In this document: in pieces, positions 16,667-26,318 of the stretch | How positions within the stretch are numbered: position 1 is the first letter of the stretch | How the letters are laid out: each line of letters starts with the position of its first letter | Assembly: GCF_050410795.1 (NCBI RefSeq) | Contig: NZ_CP191258.1 | Span: 2,914,001-2,978,000, forward strand | Direction: 5' to 3' | Length of the DNA: 64,000 nt | From: Fontivita pretiosa | Lineage (GTDB): Bacteria > Planctomycetota > Phycisphaerae > Tepidisphaerales > Tepidisphaeraceae | Translations under genes and position numbers: made by a program | Notes under the pieces: generated by a model | Seen by the model: only the letters and a program-made list of their open reading frames with translations | Told to the model about the DNA's origin: nothing | Database searches by the model: none

Positions 16667-17713
16667 ATGAGATCCACCCCCGCGGTTGGCGTGTTGATCG
16701 GGATGCAACTGATCCTGCTGAGCGTCGTAGGAATATCCCCGGCTGCGCCTCCGGCCACGGCGCCCTCGGTCGATCAGATACAGCAGGCGCTGGATGCCGG
16801 ACAGTATCCGGAGGTGATCCGGCAGGTGTCGGCGGCGATCCAGGCAGGGGGAAAGAACCTGGCCGGGCCGGAAAAAGCCAGGCTGCTGGCGCTGAAAGGC
16901 GAGGCGCATCTGCGGCTGAGGCAGTCGCCGCTGGCCGCCGACGCCTTCGCCGATGCCGCCAAAGAACCGGGCGATGAGCTGGACATCGCCACCTACGCCG
17001 CCACCGCGATTCTCATCCGACGTTCGCCGGGCGGCCAATATCAACCCAAACCCACCGAGCCCGGCCAGCCGCGTCCGCAGGCCATCGACATCGTCTCCCC
17101 CGATTCACGCAAGCAGGCGCTGGCGGCGCTGTTCAGCGAGGAATCCAGGACGGTGCTTGCCAAAGTCGAGTCGCTCAAGAAACGCGATTCGTTGCCGCCA
17201 GTGATGGAAGGACTGAAGCAGGTGGCGGAACTGCGGCGGCTGGAACTGGCCGCCACCGGCTCGGACACCACCTGCCAGCAGATTCTGTCGGAGCTGACGG
17301 CCCACGCCAACAGCCTGCTTTCCGACGCGATCAGCAAGATGTCCCAGGAGGTTGAGCAGATCGCGCAACTGGCCAACCAGACCACCAGCACGACCGACAC
17401 GGAGCGCGGCCGCTCGCGAACCATCACCCGCAAGCGCGGGCTGACCAGCGTCGAGCAGAAGAAGCTGAATGACGTGATTCGTACCTGCCGGGACATCCAA
17501 AGGGCGTGCGATGAGCTGTCGGCGGCGATGCAGACGGACCAGGCGGGGGGCTTTGACTCTTCCAAGTCTTCGGCGCAGCAGCTTGCGACCCGCGCCGAAC
17601 AGGTGCTCAAGGATGACTACAGCCCGCAGTACATCGACACGGGCGGGGGATTCGTCTATCCGCGCAGCGGCGGTCGTGGACGAAGCGATCGCGGCGCCGA
17701 CCGCCGGAGGTGA
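16667..17713 (+). CDS. Exported TPR-like helical protein of unknown function
   Basis: 348 residues. The ATG follows GGAGG. A signal peptide covers about residues 1-27. Residues 30-110 look like TPR-type helical pairs (IQQALDAGQYPEVIRQV, ARLLALKGEAHLRLRQSPLAADAFADAA). A Pro-rich linker follows, and the rest is helical with coiled-coil character and a basic RSRTITRKR patch. It ends in a Gly/Arg-rich tail. No enzyme motif is present. TPR proteins (TadD) accompany Tad pili and this gene is 1.5 kb upstream of such a locus, but the homology is too weak to call it TadD. Confidence 0.6.
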   Translation: MRSTPAVGVLIGMQLILLSVVGISPAAPPATAPSVDQIQQALDAGQYPEVIRQVSAAIQAGGKNLAGPEKARLLALKGEAHLRLRQSPLAADAFADAAKEPGDELDIATYAATAILIRRSPGGQYQPKPTEPGQPRPQAIDIVSPDSRKQALAALFSEESRTVLAKVESLKKRDSLPPVMEGLKQVAELRRLELAATGSDTTCQQILSELTAHANSLLSDAISKMSQEVEQIAQLANQTTSTTDTERGRSRTITRKRGLTSVEQKKLNDVIRTCRDIQRACDELSAAMQTDQAGGFDSSKSSAQQLATRAEQVLKDDYSPQYIDTGGGFVYPRSGGRGRSDRGADRRR

Positions 17714-18446
17714 CGCCCTGCACCGCCGCCTCCGCCAGCACGAATGGATGGATCAGCCCGGCGCCGATCCGCTGCTGCTGTGCCGCAGCCTGCGGTTCCT
17801 TCGTCGCATCAATGTCCTGCTTGGCTACACCCGATCGACCCTTTGGCACCTGGATCGATTCACCCGAGCATCCAGCAACGAACAGCCGAACACGTGCTCG
17901 GCTCAGCCCATCACGATCCTGGATGTGGCAACCGGATCGGCGGACGTTCCGGCGGCGATCGTGCGATGGTCGCACCGGCGAAGACTGAACGTTCGCATCG
18001 TCGCGCTCGATCGACACCCGCAGACTGCCGCCTACGCCCGCCAACAGTTGCGACGCCTCGCTCACAACGGGTCGGTTCAGCTCATCCGCGCCGATGCGCT
18101 GGAACTGCCCTTCGGCGATGGCAGCTTCGATTACGTCATCAGCAGCCTGTTCCTGCATCATCTGGATGAGCAGCCGATCGTGCGGGCGCTGCGGGAAATG
18201 GATCGGGTGGCCAGGCGGGGAATCATCGTCGCGGACCTGATCCGCAGCCGCCGGGCGCTGGCCTGGATCACGCTGATGACGCTGCTGGCCAACCCGATGG
18301 TGCGGCACGACGCCCGCGCCAGCGTCAGGCAGTCATTCACGCCTCAGGAGATCATCGCCCTCTGTCAGCGCGCGGGGATCGGGTACCTTCGCTATTACCC
18401 ACATTTCGGGCATCGCTTCATCCTGGCCGGGCAGAAGCAGAGTTGA
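17676..18446 (+). CDS. SAM-dependent methyltransferase (UbiE-like fold)
   Basis: About 256 residues if it starts at GTG 17676, overlapping the upstream gene by 38 bases; an ATG at 17748 is the alternative. The N-terminus has the pattern HEWMDQPGADPLLL...RRINVLLG, followed by class I methyltransferase motifs: ILDVATGSADVP (motif I), IVALDRHP (acidic end of strand 2), IRADALELPF and FDYVISSLFLHHLDE (motif II region). The substrate is unknown; the fold resembles UbiE/MenG and related small-molecule methyltransferases. It is cotranscribed with the gene upstream. Confidence 0.75.
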   Translation: MDEAIAAPTAGGDALHRRLRQHEWMDQPGADPLLLCRSLRFLRRINVLLGYTRSTLWHLDRFTRASSNEQPNTCSAQPITILDVATGSADVPAAIVRWSHRRRLNVRIVALDRHPQTAAYARQQLRRLAHNGSVQLIRADALELPFGDGSFDYVISSLFLHHLDEQPIVRALREMDRVARRGIIVADLIRSRRALAWITLMTLLANPMVRHDARASVRQSFTPQEIIALCQRAGIGYLRYYPHFGHRFILAGQKQS

Positions 18447-18480
18447 TCGCTGCTCTCTGCTCGCCGCCGTTTTTTCGGAC

Positions 18481-18510
18481 TTGAGGTTCGCGGCGCGCCG
18501 GGTCGATAAT
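18481..18510 (+). promoter_or_regulatory. Candidate promoter of the small exported protein gene
   Basis: TTGAGG at 18481-18486, an 18-bp spacer, and GATAAT at 18505-18510. The ATG at 18521 is ten bases after the -10 and has no Shine-Dalgarno sequence, giving a very short or absent leader. Confidence 0.4.
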
Positions 18511-18520
18511 CAGCTCTGGT

Positions 18521-18952
18521 ATGCGCGTGCGACGGTCCAGCCGGGGGCAATCGATCGCGACATGGCTGGTCGCGGCGGCGGCGGGGGCGGGCCTGCTGTG
18601 GGCCGCCCGCTGCGCCCTGCGGCGAAGCTCGGTCCGGGCGCGGCCAGTGACCGGCAGCACTGGCGAAGACTTTGCGGCATTCCAGCGCCTGCGTCGCGCG
18701 ATTATCGGGTCGCAGAAGGCGATGATCACGGCGGTTTTCGGCCCGCCACACGCCAGCGCCGGCTTTGCCTCGATGGCGCCGGCGATGCTCATGCACTCCG
18801 ACGCGGTCAGGGCGGCGACGTGGTATTACCCGCTTCGGCCGCCGGGCGGGCAGCGCGCGGTGCTGGTGGTGCAATTCGATAACGACGTGGCTCGCGACGC
18901 CACACTGGTGCATCCTCCCTCCGACAGACCAGACGCAATCCAACCGGAATGA
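18521..18952 (+). CDS. Small exported protein, BamE/SmpA-like pattern
   Basis: 143 residues. Basic N-terminus and an Ala/Gly-rich hydrophobic segment (about 12-28) form a signal peptide or anchor. The rest contains SQKAMITAVFGPP followed by TWYYPLRP and AVLVVQFDNDVA. This order (helix, FGxP, W-Y-Y strand, hydrophobic strand ending in VxFxNxxV) resembles the two-strand BamE/SmpA domain, so it may be an envelope accessory protein. The match is by pattern only and could be chance. It sits alone between the methyltransferase and the Tad locus. Confidence 0.5.
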   Translation: MRVRRSSRGQSIATWLVAAAAGAGLLWAARCALRRSSVRARPVTGSTGEDFAAFQRLRRAIIGSQKAMITAVFGPPHASAGFASMAPAMLMHSDAVRAATWYYPLRPPGGQRAVLVVQFDNDVARDATLVHPPSDRPDAIQPE

Positions 18953-19165
18953 ACGATTGGGCGCACGCACGTCTAATAACCGCGGCGGCGGGCACGTCGC
19001 GGTTCATCGATCGATCCTCTTAAAGCGAGGTCCGGGCATATCCGATGAGACTGGTGCAACCGGTCTGTTCACTACCGGCGTGGCTGCAAGGGTGCGAGCC
19101 ACAGGCCACGGCGCGCGGTGCGCTTGCTTCAGGCTCGCCACTGCCAGTTTGTTCGGGAGACATCC

Positions 19166-19336
19166 ATGAGGTCGATGCGGAAGTTGTTGGTGGATCTGGC
19201 CAGGGACGAGCATGGCGGAGAGGTGCTGGAATATGCGCTGATCGCCGGCCTGATCGTCGTCGCCGCCATTGCCGTGATCGGCGCCGTCGGCACGAAGGTG
19301 GTGGCGCGATGGACGTCGCTGAACAGCGGGCTGTAA
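19166..19336 (+). CDS. flp: Flp-type pilin 1
   Basis: 56-residue prepilin of the Tad pathway. The start at 19166 has GGAGA upstream. A basic leader is followed by the class IVb cleavage site: G17 then GEVLEY, with E22-Y23 as the Flp Glu-Tyr pair at mature positions +5/+6. The long hydrophobic helix IAGLIVVAAIAVIGAVG follows. The mature pilin would be 39 residues. A near-identical second pilin lies 184 bp downstream, and tadV, which should process both, comes next. A 17-base tandem repeat (GCTGAACAGCGGGCTGT) straddles the stop codon. Confidence 0.93.
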   Translation: MRSMRKLLVDLARDEHGGEVLEYALIAGLIVVAAIAVIGAVGTKVVARWTSLNSGL

Positions 19337-19369
19337 GCTGAACAGCGGGCTGTCATCGGCGGCAGCGGC

Positions 19370-19386
19370 GGCGGTGCACAACCGCC
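19370..19386 (+). other. Stem-loop between the two pilin genes
   Basis: GGCGGT at 19370-19375 and ACCGCC at 19381-19386 pair around a five-base loop, inside a GC-rich 183-bp spacer. Such hairpins behind a major pilin can stabilise or terminate the short transcript; here that is inference from position. Confidence 0.35.
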
Positions 19387-19519
19387 TGGAAGGACCCGGC
19401 GGCAGGGGCCGCAGGCGGACGATCCGTTTGGACTGCCCCAGCCGGGTCCGGCCCGATCCGCACCGCACATGGTGCAGCGGTACGACCTGGCCGATGCGGA
19501 CATCTTTGAAGAGGGAACG

Positions 19520-19690
19520 ATGAACCGAGTTGCACGATGGGTCGGGCCGCTGCTGCGCGATGAGCGCGGCGGCGAAGTGATCGAATATGCATTGATCGCG
19601 GGGCTGATCGTGGTGGCGGCCATCGCGATCATCGGCGCCGTCGGCACGAAGGTGCTGGCCCGATGGACCAGCGTCAACGACGGCCTGTAG
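19520..19690 (+). CDS. flp: Flp-type pilin 2
   Basis: 56 residues, the same length as pilin 1 and nearly identical from residue 13 on (RDERGGEVIEY then the helix IAGLIVVAAIAIIGAVG and TKVLARWTS.N.GL). The cleavage site is again after G17, giving a 39-residue mature pilin. Leader sequences differ. The start has GAGGGA upstream. The two genes look like a tandem duplication, which would allow a mixed or switched pilus fibre. tadV begins 25 bases after the stop. Confidence 0.93.
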   Translation: MNRVARWVGPLLRDERGGEVIEYALIAGLIVVAAIAIIGAVGTKVLARWTSVNDGL

Positions 19691-19715
19691 CAACCCGCAA
19701 GATCGGAACCATCCG

Positions 19716-20252
19716 GTGCGAAACCTGCTGCCCCTGTTGCCGATGTTCGCGATGCTCGCGCTGGCGGCGAGCCTGGATTGGCGGGCGCGGCGAATCCCGA
19801 ACTGGCTGACGCTGGGACTGGCGGCGGGCGGGCTGGTTAACAGCCTGTTCCCCGCCACGCGGCTGGCTGGGCCAGACCAGGCGCTGCTGGGCGCGGGCCT
19901 TGGGCTGGCGCTGACGTTCCCGATGTTCTGGCTGGGCGCGATCCGCGGCGGAGACGTCAAGCTCATCGCCGCCCTGGGTGCGTGGCTGGGACCGATCGGA
20001 GTCATCAAGCTGCTGGTCGTCCAGGCGCTGGTCGGGCTGGTCATCGTGCTGGTGCAGTGCGCGGCCAGGGGGAAGCTGACGGCGCTGCTGAGCAACAGCG
20101 CGGTGCTGGCGATGAACGTGGCGCACGTGCGGGAGCTGGGCGCCGATCACGTTGGCCAGGCCGGGCAGGCCTACCGCAGCATCGATCGTCCGCTGCCGTA
20201 CGCGGTGCCGGTGCTGCTGGCGGCTGTGATCGTGGTGGGGGCGTTGATGTAG
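19716..20252 (+). CDS. tadV: Tad-type prepilin peptidase (CpaA/TadV)
   Basis: 178-residue A24 aspartic protease without the cysteine-rich methyltransferase domain. First catalytic region SLDWRARRIPNWLT (D21), second GGDVKLIAALGAWLGP (D80), both at membrane faces. There are about five to six membrane segments. It starts at GTG. It processes Flp pilins and the TadE pseudopilin. Its C-terminal third (RELGADHVGQAGQAYRSIDRPLPY) is the usual soluble loop before a last membrane span. Placed between flp2 and tadE as in other Tad islands. Confidence 0.9.
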   Translation: MRNLLPLLPMFAMLALAASLDWRARRIPNWLTLGLAAGGLVNSLFPATRLAGPDQALLGAGLGLALTFPMFWLGAIRGGDVKLIAALGAWLGPIGVIKLLVVQALVGLVIVLVQCAARGKLTALLSNSAVLAMNVAHVRELGADHVGQAGQAYRSIDRPLPYAVPVLLAAVIVVGALM

Positions 20253-20269
20253 GACGCGGAGGCCGAGAC

Positions 20270-20740
20270 ATGCGCAAGCTGCTGAACCACCGCTCGGATC
20301 GCCACCGCCGCGAACCGCGAATGGCGTGTCGGTGGCGCGGGGCGGCGATGATCGAGGCGGTCTTCGTCCTGTTCATCCTGCTGGTGCTGACCTTCGGCAC
20401 CGTCGAGTTCGGATACTTCTTCTTCGTCAAGCATTCGCTCCAGGGCGCCGCACGCGAAGGCGCACGCGCCGCGATCGTCCCCTCGGCCGATAACAACGCC
20501 GTCATCAAGGCGGTGGTCGATTCGCTGTACCTGGCTGGATTGAACAACTCGAGCCTGACCCTGGACAGCCGCTACACGCTCAAGCTCACGCCCGCCAACG
20601 TTGCCACCGCCGCGCAGGGAAGCCCCGTGACCGTCGAGCTCAGCGCCAAGTGGGTCAGCTACGGGGTTCGTCCGCTGGGGGATCTGCTGATCAAGAGCGA
20701 TAAGATCGTCAAGGGCACGACGACGATGCGCAAGGAATAG
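20270..20740 (+). CDS. tadE: TadE-type pseudopilin
   Basis: 156 residues. The ATG at 20270 is preceded by GCGGAGG. A basic leader RMACRWRG is followed by AAMIEAVFVLFILLVL, which fits prepilin-peptidase cleavage after the glycine with Glu at +5, then the TadE/TadG-type FGTVEFGYFFFVKHSLQGAAREGARAA motif. The C-terminal part is a soluble beta-rich domain. No TadF or TadG homologue follows, so this is the only pseudopilin of the locus. Confidence 0.88.
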   Translation: MRKLLNHRSDRHRREPRMACRWRGAAMIEAVFVLFILLVLTFGTVEFGYFFFVKHSLQGAAREGARAAIVPSADNNAVIKAVVDSLYLAGLNNSSLTLDSRYTLKLTPANVATAAQGSPVTVELSAKWVSYGVRPLGDLLIKSDKIVKGTTTMRKE

Positions 20741-20760
20741 CGCCGCACTCGCCAGTGTGC

Positions 20761-20798
20761 GATTGCCGATCGCACGCAAATGCGTCCAGTCGGCAATC
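20761..20798 (+). other. Stem-loop between tadE and cpaB
   Basis: GATTGCCGA at 20761-20769 pairs perfectly with TCGGCAATC at 20790-20798. A smaller ACGCA/TGCGT hairpin lies inside the loop. It lies in the 183-bp gap that splits the pilin/pseudopilin genes from the secretion-apparatus genes, so it may attenuate or separate two transcripts. Confidence 0.45.
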
Positions 20799-20923
20799 AT
20801 CAGCTCCGTCAACTTCAGAAGATTTCCCGTCGTTGATCTAAACCCGTCAGGCGGTCTATCCGACCTCACGTTTGATGCCCCGCTTCGGGGATGCTGCATG
20901 GAAGTGTCCACAGGAGATGGTCT

Positions 20924-21901
20924 ATGAGCTGGAAAACGTGGATGCCGCTGGTGCTGGCGGTGGTGCTGGGGCTGGTGGCGATGAAGGTGACGCGGGACGT
21001 GATCGCGCGCAGCCGCTCGACGCCGGCCCGTGAAAGCGGCACGCCGGTCGTCGTGGTCAGAAGTGACATCCCCGCCGGTACCGCGCTGAAGGCCGAGCAC
21101 CTGACGCTTACGCGGATGAGCGGCGGGGTCAGTCCGCAGGGCGTGTTCAGCGATCCGGCCCAGCTCGAAGGACGTGTGGTCACGGTGGCGATGGTCGCTG
21201 GCCAGCCGGTGCTGGAAGCGGTCCTTGCACCGCGTGGAGCGGGCAATGGTCTTCAGGCGCTGATCCCCGAGGGCAAGCGCGCCATGACGGTTGAAATCAA
21301 CGAGTTCAGCGGGGTGGCGGGCAATCTGACGCCCGGCTGCCGCGTGGACGTCGTGGCCACGATCAGCGGGGATCACGGCGAAATGCTCTCGCGCACGATC
21401 GTGCAGAACGTGAAGGTGCAGGCGCTGGGCAGCCGCCAGCAGACCGACAACGATTCGGCGCCGATCCGGTCGGTAACGCTGATTGTCACGCCGAAGGAGG
21501 CCGAGGCGATCGAGCTGGCGTCGGCAACCGGGCGTCCTCGACTGGTGCTGCGAAGCGGCAGCGACAACGACACCACGCCGACCGAAGGCGTGACGGTGGC
21601 GGAGCTGCGTCGCAGCGCCGTTCGGCGCGGCGATCCGTTCGCGGTTCAGCCCGTCGAGATGACCTCGCCGCCAGCCACTCAGCCCGGCACTGAAAAGGTC
21701 GTGGAAAAGATCGTCGAGCGCGTGGTCGAAGTTCCCGCGGCGGCGCCGTCGCGCAGGCAGATCAGCGTGATCCGCGGCGGGGTTGAGACTCAGACCAGTG
21801 TGGAGGATCCACAGGCGATGCGTTCGGGCGGCGGCGGACAACAGCCCCGCTGGATGACCGGCGTGAGCACCCAGGAACTGCCGGGCGCGGGCACGAAGTA
21901 G
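20924..21901 (+). CDS. cpaB: Tad pilus assembly protein CpaB/RcpC
   Basis: 325 residues. An N-terminal membrane anchor (about 5-22), then a SAF/AFP-like domain: VVVVRSDIPAGTALKAEHLTL and GRVVTVAMVAGQPVLEAVLAP, then the RcpC domain with EGKRAMTVEINEFSGVAGNLTPGCRVDVVAT and VTLIVTPKEAEAIELAS. CpaB sits in the periplasm next to the secretin and is thought to stabilise it. The C-terminal 80 residues are charged and Gly/Gln-rich. The ATG at 20924 has CAGGAGA upstream. It is followed by the secretin gene after 68 bases. Confidence 0.9.
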   Translation: MSWKTWMPLVLAVVLGLVAMKVTRDVIARSRSTPARESGTPVVVVRSDIPAGTALKAEHLTLTRMSGGVSPQGVFSDPAQLEGRVVTVAMVAGQPVLEAVLAPRGAGNGLQALIPEGKRAMTVEINEFSGVAGNLTPGCRVDVVATISGDHGEMLSRTIVQNVKVQALGSRQQTDNDSAPIRSVTLIVTPKEAEAIELASATGRPRLVLRSGSDNDTTPTEGVTVAELRRSAVRRGDPFAVQPVEMTSPPATQPGTEKVVEKIVERVVEVPAAAPSRRQISVIRGGVETQTSVEDPQAMRSGGGGQQPRWMTGVSTQELPGAGTK

Positions 21902-21969
21902 GACCGGACCGGCCGACGGGCCGGACAGATCAGCGGCCGCCAGGGGCCAACCAAGCGGAGTGTCGGGTC

Positions 21970-23565
21970 ATGCGAAACCTTTGCAGCAGAGATCGGAACC
22001 AAAAGCCAGGCCGGCATCGCGTAGGGCGGGCGGTGTTGATGTGGACCGCCGCCGCGGCGCTGGTGCTGGGGGCGGCGGTGGGTCAGGCGTCGGGACAGTC
22101 ACCGCCGGCCGCCGCGCCGCAGACCAGCCCCATCGTCGCCGAGGGCACCGATGCCAATGGTCAGCTCAAACTGACCGTCAATCGCACGGCGCTGATCACG
22201 ACCAGGGTTCCGTACAAGCGCGTGAGCGTCGGGCAGCCGGAAGTCGCCGATGTCAACCCGATCGGCCCGGGCAACATCCTGGTGACGGCCAAGAAGCCGG
22301 GCACGACGCAGGTGATCATCTGGGACGACAACGACCGTTCACAGGTGGTCGACGTGGTGGTGGAATTCGATCTTCAGGCGCTGCGCGACCAGATCAAGCT
22401 GATGTTCCCGGACAGCAAGATCGAGGTCAATGTGCTGAACCGGGCGATCGCGCTGCGCGGGCGGGTGCCGAACCTGGAAGCCGCCAACCAGGCCGTCGCC
22501 ATCGCCCAGCCGTACTCCGATCGCGTGCTGAACTTTCTGGAGATTTCCGGCGGCCAGCAGGTGATGCTCCAGGTGCGCTTCGCGGAGGTTTCGCGATCGG
22601 CCACCAGCGCGCTGGGGATCAACGGCAACTACGCCAGCGGGGCGTTCTACGGCGGCAGCAACATCGGTCAGGTCAACCCCTCGGACCGGATGCTGAACAA
22701 CACCACCGTGGGGCAAAGCCCGCCGTTCAACGGCATGACCATCGACGGCGCCACCCCGGTCAATCCGTCGGTGACGCTGTACGGCGGCGGACAGATCGGC
22801 AACTTCTACCTGGAATACTTCATCAACGCCCTGCGGCAGAACAATCTGCTGCGGGTGCTGGCCGAACCCAACCTCATCACCATCAGTGGTCAGGAGGCCA
22901 GTTTCCTGGCCGGCGGGGAGTTTCCCATCCCCGTGACGCAGGGCGGCGGGCAGGGGGGCGTGGCAATCACCGTCGAGTACCGGGAGTTTGGCGTGAAGCT
23001 GAAGTTCGTGCCGGTGGTGCTGGGCGACGGTCGGATCAAGCTGAAGGTCGCGCCGGAAGTCAGCGACCTGGACTTCACCACCGCCGTGCGACTGAACGGA
23101 TTCGTGATTCCCGGCGTGACCACCCGCAAGGTCGAGACCTCGATCGAGATGGCCGAGGGACAGACCTTCGCCATCGCGGGCCTGCTGAACAACAACATCA
23201 CCGCCAGCAAGGATGTCACGCCCCTGCTGGGGGATTTGCCGGTGGTCGGGGCGTTGTTCCGGTCGGTGCGTTATCAGCGGAAGGAGACGGAGTTGGTGGT
23301 GCTGGTGACGCCGCGGCTGGTTTCGCCGATGAACCCGGATCAGGTTCCACTGCTGCCTGGGGAAAAGTGGCGTGATCCTGGGGAGAACGATCTGTTCTGG
23401 AATCGCGATCTGGGCGGTGAGCAGGAGGCGTCGAACGCGCCAGGCTCGCATGCGGCGCGTGGGCCGACGACCAACCGCGGCGCCGCAGGGCAGGAGCGTT
23501 CGGCGGCGCGGTTTGTCGGGCGTTACGGCTTCACGCCGCACACGCCGGCTGCCGCGCCACAGTAA
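21970..23565 (+). CDS. cpaC: Tad secretin CpaC/RcpA
   Basis: 531 residues, the outer-membrane pore for the Flp pilus. A signal peptide ends near QASGQ (residue 43). The N-terminal domain (TALITTRVPYKRVSVGQPEVADVNPIGPGNILVTAKKPGTTQVIIW) is the pilus-formation T2SSN type; a BON-like stretch follows (ALRDQIKLMFPDSKIEVNVLNRAIALRGRV). The secretin core begins at VMLQVRFAEVSRSATSALGIN and has AEPNLITISGQEASFLAGGEFPIP and TPLLGDLPVVGALFRS, the secretin signature. The last 60 residues are low-complexity. Confidence 0.94.
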   Translation: MRNLCSRDRNQKPGRHRVGRAVLMWTAAAALVLGAAVGQASGQSPPAAAPQTSPIVAEGTDANGQLKLTVNRTALITTRVPYKRVSVGQPEVADVNPIGPGNILVTAKKPGTTQVIIWDDNDRSQVVDVVVEFDLQALRDQIKLMFPDSKIEVNVLNRAIALRGRVPNLEAANQAVAIAQPYSDRVLNFLEISGGQQVMLQVRFAEVSRSATSALGINGNYASGAFYGGSNIGQVNPSDRMLNNTTVGQSPPFNGMTIDGATPVNPSVTLYGGGQIGNFYLEYFINALRQNNLLRVLAEPNLITISGQEASFLAGGEFPIPVTQGGGQGGVAITVEYREFGVKLKFVPVVLGDGRIKLKVAPEVSDLDFTTAVRLNGFVIPGVTTRKVETSIEMAEGQTFAIAGLLNNNITASKDVTPLLGDLPVVGALFRSVRYQRKETELVVLVTPRLVSPMNPDQVPLLPGEKWRDPGENDLFWNRDLGGEQEASNAPGSHAARGPTTNRGAAGQERSAARFVGRYGFTPHTPAAAPQ

Positions 23566-23621
23566 GCGAACATGCGATAACGGGGACGATGCGTTTTGCC
23601 CGGGAAGTTGGTGGAACAGAT

Positions 23622-24755
23622 ATGTACGTTCAACTCAACTGTGTGATCGTGGACGCCGACGCCGCAAACCGTCAGGAGCTGGCCGGATTTCTCAGCCAGT
23701 TCGGGGTGAACGTGGTGGGACAGTTGCCTGCGGGCGATGCGGTGGCGCCGCTGCTGTCGCGACCCGAGGCGCCGCAACTGGTGATCGTGAATCTGGATCC
23801 CGGCGCGCACGAGAATCTCAAGCGGATCGCGCAGCTTCCGCGGCAGTATCCCAATGTCAGCTTCTTCGTGATGAGCCAGGTGCTGGATGCGAACCTGCTG
23901 ATGGAGGCGATGCACCTGGGAGTCCGGGAGTTCATCCCGCTGCCGATCACCGAGCAGAAGTTCGCCGCCGCCATCGAACGCGTCGCCAGCCTGCACGGCA
24001 TGGGCAAACGCGCCAAGATCGTGCACGTGATTCCGACGCAGGGCGGATGCGGATCGACGACGGTGGCGTGCAATGTGGCGGCTTCGCTGGCCGGAACGAG
24101 CAAAACCTGCCTGATCGACCTGGACCTGATCCGAGGCGGGGTGGCCAGCTACTTCGACATGCGACCCAAGTACACCATCGCCGATGTGATGGACCCGGCC
24201 GCCAAGCTCGACAAGCAACTGCTGGACAACGCGCTGGCGGTGCATCGTGGCAGCGGGCTGGCAATCCTGCCCCGTCCGGAACTGCCCGAGGACACGCAAC
24301 GGGTGACGCAGGCGGGAATCCAGCGGTTGCTCAGCGTCGTCGGCCGGGTCTTCGACTTCGTGGTGATGGACTCGATGATGAGCGTGGATCCGACGTACAC
24401 CGCGGCGATCCAGGGCTCGGACCTGAACCTGATCGTCATGCAGCTCAACGTCCCCAGCGCCAAAAACGCCGAGCGGTTCGTCGGCGCCCTGCGGCGAATG
24501 GGGATCGAGGCCAGCAAGATCCGCATTGTGGTCAACCGCTACGTGAAAAAGGGCTGGGACATCGAGCCTGGGGAAGTGGAGCGGGCGTTGGGTCTGAAGA
24601 TCAACTGGATGATCCCCAACGATTTCAAGAATGCGATAGCGGCGATCAATTACGGCGAGCCGGTGGTGCTTCGGGCGCCGCGATGCGAGATGAGCACCAG
24701 CCTGATCGAGCTGGCGCAGACGATCCGTGGGAACGTGGCGAAGAACGCGGCATGA
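23622..24755 (+). CDS. cpaE: Tad localisation ATPase CpaE/TadZ
   Basis: 377 residues if started at ATG 23622; ATG 23589 in the same frame is possible. Residues 5-120 form a receiver-like domain (VIVDADAANRQELAGFL, VIVNLDPG), then a ParA/MinD-type ATPase fold that positions the pilus machine. The deviant Walker A is TQGGCGSTT (139-147): both lysines of the KGGxGK(T/S) pattern are missing, replaced by Gln140 and Ser145. CpaE proteins often lack the second lysine; loss of both suggests weak or no ATP hydrolysis. The region CLIDLDLIRGG (163-173) and VNRYVKKG remain. Confidence 0.88.
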   Translation: MYVQLNCVIVDADAANRQELAGFLSQFGVNVVGQLPAGDAVAPLLSRPEAPQLVIVNLDPGAHENLKRIAQLPRQYPNVSFFVMSQVLDANLLMEAMHLGVREFIPLPITEQKFAAAIERVASLHGMGKRAKIVHVIPTQGGCGSTTVACNVAASLAGTSKTCLIDLDLIRGGVASYFDMRPKYTIADVMDPAAKLDKQLLDNALAVHRGSGLAILPRPELPEDTQRVTQAGIQRLLSVVGRVFDFVVMDSMMSVDPTYTAAIQGSDLNLIVMQLNVPSAKNAERFVGALRRMGIEASKIRIVVNRYVKKGWDIEPGEVERALGLKINWMIPNDFKNAIAAINYGEPVVLRAPRCEMSTSLIELAQTIRGNVAKNAA

Positions 24756-24829
24756 GCTGCTGGCGGCATGAGCTGTTGGTCGTCGCGCCTGTGGGGCGCG
24801 CGACCCTGACGAACCGGGAGTAGCAACCT

Positions 24830-26278
<1,449 letters not shown>

Positions 26279-26318
26279 GGCGGCTTGCGGGCGTGGGGAA
26301 CTGGTCGAGGGTTGATCT

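Noticed and set aside
12643..16758. A 1371-codon minus-strand frame across mutS
   Set aside because: Only the 345 residues at its 3' end match a family (EEP nuclease). The rest is the antisense of mutS, which is intact on the plus strand. High GC leaves such antisense frames open.
18481..18882. A 133-codon frame overlapping the small exported protein gene
   Set aside because: It overlaps the frame that has a signal peptide and a promoter, and it is Gly/Arg-rich without motif.
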